Shown piece by piece: positions 9,601 through 15,450 of a stretch of 16,559 nucleotides of DNA. Source of the stretch: Methylococcaceae bacterium (lineage in GTDB: Bacteria; Pseudomonadota; Gammaproteobacteria; Methylococcales; Methylomonadaceae); NCBI GenBank assembly GCA_021647585.1, contig JAKIUK010000083.1:1-16559 (forward strand), in the 5' to 3' direction. Numbering within the stretch: position 1 is the stretch's first letter; every line of letters begins with the position of its first letter. Made by a program: the position numbers and the translations under genes. The notes beneath the pieces are model-generated. The model was not told the DNA's origin. It made no database searches and was given only the letters and a program-made list of their open reading frames with translations.

Positions 9601-10473
9601 AAGCAGCGCTCCGGCCAAATGCTGGTTAAGGCATCACTTAAACAACAGGATGGGAAGGACTATGTCTGGGATGTAACGGTCACAAATAGTTCAGGTTATG
9701 TCATTGAGCGTTTGATTGATTACAGGGTACGAACAGTAAATGACCCCAATTCAAAAGATAATCCTTCTATAGATGATTTGATTAAACAAAAAAAGTCAGT
9801 AGTTCAGCCCCTTAAAAAACAACTTGCGAATTCTGTTGCTTCATTAATGGGGGAATATGCTTCGGAAATGATCGCTGTATCTATAGAAAACTGTGATGAT
9901 ATAGCGCGACTTTCATTACAAAAGCGCAGAGAACTTGAAGAGCCCATGGTTTCAAGAGCACTTTGTCAGCTAAAGCATACTTTTTTTGATACCGATATCA
10001 AGATTGAACTTGCACGTACTTCTAATGGAAAACCCATAATCTCAACCGCTTTATATCGTGATATTGATGTCTCAATTTCACACGATAAAGATTTATGTAT
10101 GGTTGTAGTGGGAACAGATGCACAAGGCTGTGATATTGAACCCGTCGAAAAAAGGAGCTTACAGACATGGAAAGATCTACTAGGTAGCAGAAGACTTCAT
10201 TTGATAGATAAATTATTAAAAATAGATTCATGTCTCGAATACTCAGCCACTCGAATATGGGTAGCCTCTGAAGCAGCAGCAAAGGCACTGGGTCATTGGG
10301 ATTTCACCCTGGGTATCGAATCAGTGAATGATCAGCGAATAGTGTTTGAGATTCTGGGTGATGCTTTGGCTCATCAAGTGATAACCACCCTTTTTTCATT
10401 GCCAGGATTCGAAGATCGTATGCTTGGATTAGTAGTACATACACATGCTATTAGCAAGCGACACGCAGCCTGA
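3658..10473 (+). CDS. Enediyne-type iterative polyketide synthase, KS-AT-ACP-ACP-pseudoKR-KR-DH-PPTase
   Basis: This 2271-residue cytosolic megasynthase has the domain order of enediyne/polyene PKSE enzymes, with an extra ACP. KS (about 11-470) has C219 in VDGACSSS, H352 and H393. AT (about 595-930) has the GHSLGE serine S701 and H806 in GAFHS, a malonyl-type motif. ACP1 (1050-1122, S1083) and ACP2 (1142-1219, S1177) both carry LNLDSIKSGQL. A structural pseudoKR (about 1290-1470) precedes KR (about 1480-1720: TGGAKGI from T1490, S1629, Y1642, N1646). DH (about 1750-2028) has H1775 in HxxxGxxxxP and D1952 in DxxxQ. The C-terminal PPTase (about 2095-2265) has D2159/E2161 in GCDIEP and E2205/K2209. 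All catalytic residues are present. Family enzymes condense malonyl units iteratively with ketoreduction and dehydration but no enoyl reduction, giving conjugated polyenes, and phosphopantetheinylate themselves in cis. The thioesterase gene starts 28 bases downstream. A PUFA-synthase relationship is less likely because DH and PPTase are fused. Confidence 0.92.
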   Translation: MELSNNNSNNIDIAVVGIGCHYPGSRSALELWENIICKKQQFRRMLDKRLPLSEYYDPDKSVEDKIYSTQAAYIDGFNFDWVKRRIPKKTFEGTDIVQWLAVETADKALKDAGYTRETVPNEGTGVILGNSLTGEQTRSNNLRLRWPFVRKAMLQTANALGMEEKQINRFVASCEQVYKSAFPEVDEDTLQGGLSNTIAGRVANYFDLDGGGYVVDGACSSSLLAVCTAASQLVNSELDMALAGGVDISLDTFELIGFAKTGALTEKQMNVYDKRGKGFIPGEGCGFVVLKRLADAEREGDKIYSVIKGWGISSDGKGGITAPSAAGQSKALIKAYRKAGYSPNSLDFIEGHGTGTALGDLTELKGIALAMNAFGNPDLRACGMTSLKSILGHTKAAAGIAAFIKASIALNRRIIPPTAGCIEPHPVFSKEANCLYPVINGRKSNNVTMRCGISAMGFGGINSHITLEVSPAIPSLDKLAPSLNEEVLLASYQDSEVFLFNAETREQLSQTLTAQAKDAKLISLSELVDYSAFLQQQLLSVQKALIKVAIIANTADELARAMLEVNEKLMTGEIPQTGSWTSINQNIYVATSSSKPKVAFLFSGQGSHFLSMGKTLIHRFPWAAELVSMADKIATVELGHTISPYIFKDVDRVNDDQQRKQWLKELSDTTIAQPAICLISLMYLRLLKELGVTPDNVCGHSLGELTAFHAAGIYDEETLLTLACQRGRILAESSGKQDGAMASLNCSVSIANELINQVTGYITVANLNSPTQTIVSGDEQSIKQIIDIAKDKAIDAVLLPVSGAFHSEHMISGAKKFADCIPEIDNWKTTTSLYSSIDGECLDAQIDIKHHLSSQIIKQVNFIELSKNLVAISDVLIEVGPGRILSNLVEQNINIPGKCLPVAPSISADQSLNKIVAKLFVLGIPLNIDLLFINRLVRPYLPVSEKNFIENPCQRPLTNPSVEYTSNEKPSFSESLMKNLNFDLEQQKFDDYMKTRGNFIADIIKADIANSTNLQPKLIENSEHFETVHNVIAEKIAPKSSNSIAISISNEQQVISLVAEATGFPAESINLNMRLLDDLNLDSIKSGQLVGKIFRETQLNEGLDPASFSNSTLDEILTVIKQGLPADEVEAEQTATALPNSSSVEDLLINKVSALTGYPLESISAESRLLDDLNLDSIKSGQLIAEFIRHYGIAEAVEVQNYSNSTISEIVALVVATTLDTNIKPSQSRVENKAELLPPKTNSKQNVNIDDSLLPNNVTQSDSSGRVRNFVIEYELDSNSDSKASDLTHLNGQSILVLADSIEEITLASKFNEIGKMNNIQFLLRKYDDITSLATNEFAISKVIAILPKSKTDDLLKLESLRLNVEKIHGVLKVAQRFNCTDVSYIQFGGGYFGELSSEPLTQNTSVTGFARSVFLEMPTINIRVLDFSKELASETVVTNSLHELKKPGLTIAGYNNADQRVVPSVKVHEPEMMESRKIVWGNEDVILITGGAKGITFECVMSIAENTSAKIALVGSSKMTKDYQTATDEISINLRRLEAFGVECRYYDCDLVDKNQVENLISVISTELGAITGIVHGAGINKMRLVNQVSPEQALQEIEPKIMGMRHILDVIMEQNLNVPKLIVGFSSIIGVTGMTGNAWYAYSNETLNLMLREYAAANTTTQVVSLAYSVWGEVGMGHRLGVIKNLDKSGVGAIPTVQGVNRFWQLFKKSSGHQQVIIAGSLAGLQTWQQMLEMIPDVKSNRFIETINHYDFGLSLCAEAKLTVNKDLYLLDHNFRGSYLFPTVLGLEAMTQTACLIANQQPDDIIGFSEISLTRPIVVAVDQGETIHINAYRDDKDAFANLNVKVDICCAQTGYKSVHFSAIVHFGQQQSPYSEVIPSHKMLPINPKDDLYGDYLFQGALFQRMDRIYKVSNEEVIFSCVARENVPQDLNGFAEHNTFELLLGDAFYRDVLLQSVQLPATPNIVLPISIGKIEFYGNIKQRSGQMLVKASLKQQDGKDYVWDVTVTNSSGYVIERLIDYRVRTVNDPNSKDNPSIDDLIKQKKSVVQPLKKQLANSVASLMGEYASEMIAVSIENCDDIARLSLQKRRELEEPMVSRALCQLKHTFFDTDIKIELARTSNGKPIISTALYRDIDVSISHDKDLCMVVVGTDAQGCDIEPVEKRSLQTWKDLLGSRRLHLIDKLLKIDSCLEYSATRIWVASEAAAKALGHWDFTLGIESVNDQRIVFEILGDALAHQVITTLFSLPGFEDRMLGLVVHTHAISKRHAA
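6805..7314 (+). repeat. Tandem duplicated ACP domains within the synthase
   Basis: Two acyl-carrier domains lie side by side (residues 1050-1122 and 1142-1219). The phosphopantetheine serines are 94 residues apart, and both are flanked by RLLDDLNLDSIKSGQL. At DNA level 17 bases (6901-6917 and 7183-7199) are identical, and the preceding 18 bases differ only at synonymous positions, while the outer parts of the two domains have diverged. This suggests duplication with selection or gene conversion at the core. Tandem ACPs usually act in parallel and raise output, as known from PUFA synthases. Confidence 0.85.
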
Positions 10474-10501
10474 ATACTTTAATTTTACAGAGGACTCGAT
10501 T

Positions 10502-11551
10502 ATGAATGATTTGGATTTCATACAAAAAACTCGTGCCGAAAGATGGGTATATGATTTAGACAATCAGCAACACATCTTTCAGTACACATTTATACCCACC
10601 TTCAAAGAATCCGCTAATTTAGATAAAAGTGTTTACTTTACAAACTTTTTGATCTGGACGGGTAAAGTACGTGAATTAGCGCTGGCAGAAATTGGTGTTC
10701 AATTGGCTGATGATCTGGCTACCGGGCACTGGGGCTTAGTCACCAATTGGGCTGACCTGAAAATAATAAATGAAGTATTTTCATATCAACCCATTCTTGC
10801 AATATTTAGAATAGGTAAAGTATTTAATTCCGTAATTCCTTTGACCTGTGAATTCTACAAGGTTGTAAGCGATGAGCTCAAGTTGATTGCCGTTGTTGGT
10901 CAGGAAACGACCTGGGTTGAGATTATAGGTCACGGTAAAGTTAAGCCAGCTATGTTTCCAGACTATTTGGAAACATATTTGGACAAGACAAAACAACGCC
11001 TTGATGTACTAAATCATCTACATAAAGAAAAAGGTGTATTCAGTGATCCTGTTGTAGGGAAAAGTCTATTCCATCCCCCCGTTTTACCTAGTGGTTTTAA
11101 TATTGCGGAGAGTGGCAAATTTATCACTACACTAGAAGATGCAAACCTGGTTGGGAATGTTTATTACGCCAATTATTTTATTTGGCAAGGTCGACTTCGT
11201 GACGGGTTAATTCACAAAGTGGCACCTCAATATTTTAAAGGTAATGGACATCTAGGCGCATTTGTATGCACCCACGCACACCTCGATTATTTACGCGATG
11301 CCATGCCATTCGATACTATTTTGGTCACTTTATCGTTTCAAGAAATCGCAATAAATCAGATTGTATTACGTTATGAATATTTTCGCGAGCTTGATAACGG
11401 TAATAAAGAAAAATTGGCCATAGGTCAACATACATCATCCTGGGTTACACATACTGAAGACAGTAAAGCAGAATTTTCGCCAATTCCTGACGAAATAATG
11501 ACAGCGTTACTAGACAAAGTAGATTTTTCACAGCACAAAATTTCTGCTTAA
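10502..11551 (+). CDS. Double-hotdog thioesterase of the enediyne/polyene type
   Basis: The 349-residue protein contains two copies of the hotdog fold seen in PKSE-associated thioesterases of the CalE7/SgcE10 type, which are normally about 150 residues and single-domain. The C-terminal half carries the family motif GNVYYANYFIWQGRLRD (218-234). The N-terminal half has the related DKSVYFTNFLIWTGKVRE (41-58), where the GN of the motif has become KS. The C-half is therefore the better candidate for catalysis, and the N-half may be structural or altered in specificity. In the family these proteins hydrolyse the polyene from the ACP, releasing a free product. The start at 10502 is chosen because AGAGGA lies 7 bases upstream; an ATG at 10445 in the same frame lies inside the synthase gene. 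It follows the synthase by 28 bases in the same operon. Confidence 0.82.
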   Translation: MNDLDFIQKTRAERWVYDLDNQQHIFQYTFIPTFKESANLDKSVYFTNFLIWTGKVRELALAEIGVQLADDLATGHWGLVTNWADLKIINEVFSYQPILAIFRIGKVFNSVIPLTCEFYKVVSDELKLIAVVGQETTWVEIIGHGKVKPAMFPDYLETYLDKTKQRLDVLNHLHKEKGVFSDPVVGKSLFHPPVLPSGFNIAESGKFITTLEDANLVGNVYYANYFIWQGRLRDGLIHKVAPQYFKGNGHLGAFVCTHAHLDYLRDAMPFDTILVTLSFQEIAINQIVLRYEYFRELDNGNKEKLAIGQHTSSWVTHTEDSKAEFSPIPDEIMTALLDKVDFSQHKISA

Positions 11552-11581
11552 TATTAGCGAAATTTCCAACCGGAGAAAAAA

Positions 11582-14500
11582 ATGGCTATTCATAAAGTCA
11601 ACATTAACAACAGTTATATTGCTGAAACATATAAACCACCTTATCTATTTAAAAGGCGAATGTACCTGTTGTCCGCTTTGTTATTTGGATCACTTGCTTT
11701 GACTGGTAATGATTTGTCAGCAAAACCACATAATCAAGCAATTACCTTTGATAATATTGCCAATGATACGGATGTCGGAGTGGATTATCAAAGACATCCT
11801 TCGTTATCAAATACACTTTGGTTAAATCTTAAACAACAAAGTGTTTATTCTTTAACAGACATGGTTAATACGCCGACAAAACCAAGAGGAATACCAGGAG
11901 TTGCAGCGTTAGATTATGACGCTGATGGCGATATTGATATTTATGTTTCTAATGGGCCTGGAGTGGCAAATAGCCTGTATTCCAATCAATATTCTGAAAC
12001 TGGACGAGTCACTTTCATTGAAGTTGCAGCACAAGCAGGTGTGGAAGCTATAAATCAGGATAGTAGCGGTGTGTGTTTTGGCGATATTGATAACGATGGC
12101 GACCAGGATCTTTATGTACTTGGCAAAGCAATGCCAAACAAGTTATTTCAAAATAATGGTCAAGGTACTTTTGTCGATATTACCGAGTCAGCTGACATAG
12201 GTGGAGGCAACAGGTCCTCTTCTACCTGTTCATTTGGTGATGTTAATGGAGATGGTCTTTTGGATCTCGCTGTTTCGAATTTATTTGATGGTACAGAACA
12301 GCATCGGTTGCCAATAATTTTACACGGCTTCGAAGATTTGGAACAACATAACCAATTATTTATTAATCAGGGAAATAACACTTTCAGTGACGAAAGCCTG
12401 AGCAGCGGTATTAATAATGAAGCCGGTATTTCTTGGTCTTTAGCACTAGTTGATTATGATCTGGATGGTGACCTGGATATGGTTGTAGCAGATGATCAAG
12501 GTGCCCGTAAACCAGGGCATGTCGGAGGTTCAGATGTTGGTAAGCTGCGTATGTACAGCAACAATGGGAAGGGAAAATTTCGAGATGTTACTGATCATTT
12601 AAATGGAGGCAGATTTGGAGCCTGGATGGGCCTCTCTTTTGGTGATTTAAATCATGATGGCCAGATGGATATTTTCGCCTCTAATATAGGTGATTACATG
12701 GCTTTATTTATGCAACCCCTTGTTGATTACCCGGTAGGATTAAAGGAATGGTCTACAGGATGGTTTTTAGGACAAGAGGATGGTGGGTTCAGCTTTTATG
12801 ACAGCTTTGCTGAGCTTGGCGTTCTTCCATTTGGTTGGGGTAGTGCCATAACTGACTATGACAATGATGGCGATCAGGATATTATTTACCACGGAGGTCT
12901 TGATATGGGTTCTTTTGTCGATGCCAGTAACCCAGGAGCAGTGCTTAGAAACAATAGTAATGGCAAATGGTCCAGGGATACACAAGCGCTTCAACAAACA
13001 GATCACTCTCGTCGTAATGTTAACGGATTCGCGGTTGCTGATTTAAATAATGACGGTTTTGTAGATTTTATTTCAGTATCTAATCAAAACTGGCCTGCAG
13101 CAGCCCCTTTAATACCCTATATTCAAGATCCATCCGTCTATGTTGGTGGGCCTTTCGATGATGTTGCTTTTTTTGCACCCACGTTCACCCCAGTTAATCC
13201 GTTAGATATGACGCAAGGATTTACCTGGAATGGCATAGAGCCAGAAAACGGTAACTTAGTCATAGAACTCAATAGTGCAAATAACCGTAATCATAGTGTA
13301 TCAGTGAAACTAATGGGTACAAAAAACATGACCTCTGAAGGTGTTGTGAATTATGACGGTATAGGTGCCGTAGTTTCTTTCGTATCGCGTAAAGGCGAGC
13401 CCGTTATGTCTCCGGTACTCAGTGGTGGTACGTATGCATCACAACATAGTCTTGAATTAATATTTGGAATGGGGAAATCCAAAAAAGGTATTGTTGAGGT
13501 GTTATGGCCCGGTGGCGTTCGTAACAGATTATATAAAGTGAAACGTGGAGAAAAACTGGTTCTTCCTGAGATACCTTGTAGTTTCGATGATGTTTCAATA
13601 GCAAAAGAAGATTATAAACATTGTGTAAAAAACAGTCTGAATGAGTTGAAAGACGCTAATAAGATTACCAAGAAAGAAATGCGCAGATTATATAAAAGTG
13701 CTATCCGAGCCTATGGAGATAGCAATTTATATGATATTAATAACAGTGTTCAATTCAGTGATGAATCGGAAGAATTGGATTTCCAGTATTTAACAGTTGC
13801 AACCGAAGGTCTGAGTGGTGCAGCCTGGTTAGATTATGATAGTGATAATGACCTGGATCTTTATCTGACCAATGGTAGAGGACAGAAAAATGCATTGTTT
13901 CAAAATAACGGAGATGGAGAATTCACTGATATCAGCGCTAATGCCCAGGTTCAAAATGGCCTAGGTAATTCCGGTGTGCTTGCAGGTGATATTGATAATG
14001 ATGGTTACCCTGATCTGTTTTTAAGTTCTGATGGTGGCATGGTAACGCCAGTACAATCATCCGAGTTTAAACTTTATCATAACAATGGTAATGGAAGTTA
14101 TACAGATATAACTGCCAGCTCCGGCATTACAGGATTAATCACAAGTTTCAGTTCCGCATTTGGTGATATTAATAATGATGGCTATATCGATCTTCTGGTA
14201 TCTACACCCGGTAGTATCCCTTTGCAACGCCAGGATCGCAACAAATTATATCTAAATAATGGCGATTTAACTTTTACCGATGTTAGTGCTGTAACAGGCA
14301 TTGATACCGCATTAGGCGGTTGCCTGGCTTCTTTTACAGATTATGATTTGGATGGTGATCAGGATATTGTAATTGGCAACTGTAATGACATACGCTTTAT
14401 TCCCGGTCCCATTGAACTATTTAGAAATGATGGCGGCTTAAATTTTGTAAATGTTACTCAATCAGCTGGATTAACACGACAAGGTGGATGGATGGGCTTG

Positions 14501-15334
14501 ACTATTGCCGACTACGACAACGATGGTGATCCGGATATTTTTTCCACCAATTTAGGGATGTTACCACGGGCTCCTGCAGAAACAACAGCAACTGTACTTT
14601 ATGAAAACAACGGAGATGGCACATTCACTGACGTAGATATGCTTGCCGGCGTACGGGATCAAATATGGGGCTGGGGTAGTACTTTTACTGATTTCACCAA
14701 CGATGGACATACTGATTTATTTTATGCCGGTAGTTTTCCCTTTAATTTTTTAACCTCAGTACCTAATCCTGGAAAACTTTATATTAATAATCGTGATAAA
14801 TCCTTTAATGATAAAAGTGAATGGTTAGGTGTTGATTTAAACGGTAGATTTGTTTCAGGTGTAGCGAGTGCTGATTATGACAATGATGGTTTTGCAGATC
14901 TCGTTATTGCGGCAGGTGCGGCAAGTGTTGATGGCAACCTGGGTAGCCAAAGACTACCGGGTATACCCGTACTACTACGAAACCAGGGTAACGATAAAAA
15001 TGCAATCACTATTAAAACTGTGGGAACCAAAAGTAACGCAGGAGGTATTGGTGCCCGGGTGATGGTGCAAACTGATAGGTTAATACAGACCAAAGAAGTG
15101 CGAGCGGGTTCAAGTTTCTTATCTACTGAAAGTCCCTGGCTTAACTTTGGTTTGAATAAGCATGAGCAAGTGGACAAAATTGAAGTCCATTGGCCATCAG
15201 GAGTAGTGGAAAGCTATCAGAATCTTGATGTTAATCGTATGTACACGATAACTGAAGGGCAAGGCATAAGTTCGAAAAAATATGCTAAAGGTGAGGATGA
15301 TCATAATTCTCACAATTTATCAGAAGACGATTAA
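11582..15334 (+). CDS. Secreted tandem FG-GAP/ASPIC-UnbV protein (two UnbV-like units)
   Basis: The 1250-residue protein has a signal peptide. FKRR precedes the hydrophobic segment LLSALLFGSLALT, and cleavage is likely after LSA (A47). It should be periplasmic or extracellular. Unit 1 has seven calcium-binding DxDxDG-type repeats, beginning at D111 and ending near 487, which suggests a seven-bladed propeller. An ASPIC/UnbV domain follows (about 567-665, with GIGA and WPGG). A linker holding two cysteines leads to unit 2, which has seven more repeats (751 to about 1106) and a second ASPIC/UnbV domain (about 1139-1230, with GIGARV and WPSG). UnbV proteins of enediyne clusters are about half this length, with one such unit. 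GGAG at 11572-11575 supports the start; an internal ATG at 11660 would remove the positive n-region. It begins 30 bases after the thioesterase gene. The biochemical role of UnbV is not established. Confidence 0.88.
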   Translation: MAIHKVNINNSYIAETYKPPYLFKRRMYLLSALLFGSLALTGNDLSAKPHNQAITFDNIANDTDVGVDYQRHPSLSNTLWLNLKQQSVYSLTDMVNTPTKPRGIPGVAALDYDADGDIDIYVSNGPGVANSLYSNQYSETGRVTFIEVAAQAGVEAINQDSSGVCFGDIDNDGDQDLYVLGKAMPNKLFQNNGQGTFVDITESADIGGGNRSSSTCSFGDVNGDGLLDLAVSNLFDGTEQHRLPIILHGFEDLEQHNQLFINQGNNTFSDESLSSGINNEAGISWSLALVDYDLDGDLDMVVADDQGARKPGHVGGSDVGKLRMYSNNGKGKFRDVTDHLNGGRFGAWMGLSFGDLNHDGQMDIFASNIGDYMALFMQPLVDYPVGLKEWSTGWFLGQEDGGFSFYDSFAELGVLPFGWGSAITDYDNDGDQDIIYHGGLDMGSFVDASNPGAVLRNNSNGKWSRDTQALQQTDHSRRNVNGFAVADLNNDGFVDFISVSNQNWPAAAPLIPYIQDPSVYVGGPFDDVAFFAPTFTPVNPLDMTQGFTWNGIEPENGNLVIELNSANNRNHSVSVKLMGTKNMTSEGVVNYDGIGAVVSFVSRKGEPVMSPVLSGGTYASQHSLELIFGMGKSKKGIVEVLWPGGVRNRLYKVKRGEKLVLPEIPCSFDDVSIAKEDYKHCVKNSLNELKDANKITKKEMRRLYKSAIRAYGDSNLYDINNSVQFSDESEELDFQYLTVATEGLSGAAWLDYDSDNDLDLYLTNGRGQKNALFQNNGDGEFTDISANAQVQNGLGNSGVLAGDIDNDGYPDLFLSSDGGMVTPVQSSEFKLYHNNGNGSYTDITASSGITGLITSFSSAFGDINNDGYIDLLVSTPGSIPLQRQDRNKLYLNNGDLTFTDVSAVTGIDTALGGCLASFTDYDLDGDQDIVIGNCNDIRFIPGPIELFRNDGGLNFVNVTQSAGLTRQGGWMGLTIADYDNDGDPDIFSTNLGMLPRAPAETTATVLYENNGDGTFTDVDMLAGVRDQIWGWGSTFTDFTNDGHTDLFYAGSFPFNFLTSVPNPGKLYINNRDKSFNDKSEWLGVDLNGRFVSGVASADYDNDGFADLVIAAGAASVDGNLGSQRLPGIPVLLRNQGNDKNAITIKTVGTKSNAGGIGARVMVQTDRLIQTKEVRAGSSFLSTESPWLNFGLNKHEQVDKIEVHWPSGVVESYQNLDVNRMYTITEGQGISSKKYAKGEDDHNSHNLSEDD
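11912..15270 (+). repeat. Internal duplication: two (7 x FG-GAP + ASPIC/UnbV) units
   Basis: Positions 11912 to about 13577 and 13832 to about 15270 encode the same architecture twice: seven acidic DxDxDG loops followed by one ASPIC/UnbV domain. In the second unit the first loop reads DYDSDNDLD, with Asn replacing Gly. The two units are clearly diverged, so the duplication is old. Unit 1 is much closer to the next gene than to unit 2, judging by shared blocks such as NGPG.ANSLY, CFGDIDNDGD and FASNIGDY. Confidence 0.8.
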
Positions 15335-15339
15335 TTATT

Positions 15340-15378
15340 CAGTAGCAGCATTTGTTGTATCAATAAATGCTGCTACTG
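15340..15378. terminator. Long intercistronic stem-loop between the two UnbV-like genes
   Basis: Starting 5 bases after the stop codon, 15340-15357 pairs with 15361-15378 across all 18 positions with one G-U wobble, leaving a TAT loop. The following bases (gaactcaaaatgg) contain no T-run, so this is not a standard intrinsic terminator on the plus strand. It may instead protect the 3' end of the upstream message, act as a processing site, or lower expression of the next gene. The stem is seen directly; its function is inferred. Confidence 0.6.
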
Positions 15379-15450
15379 GAACTCAAAATGGTAACAATTT
15401 AATCCGCTTAAATTTAGTTGCTATCAAACATAGATGATGAGAATCAGAAT

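Noticed and set aside
3658..10473. Reading the synthase as a PUFA synthase subunit (PfaA-like)
   Set aside because: Tandem ACPs and LDSIK motifs resemble PfaA, but DH and an integrated PPTase on the same chain, plus the neighbouring hotdog and UnbV genes, fit the PKSE family better.
10445..10501. Upstream ATG extending the thioesterase by 19 residues
   Set aside because: It lies inside the synthase gene without a ribosome site; the ATG at 10502 has AGAGGA at proper spacing.
14875..15177. 100-codon minus-strand frame within the second UnbV unit
   Set aside because: It is antisense to a clear ASPIC/UnbV coding region and has no independent support.
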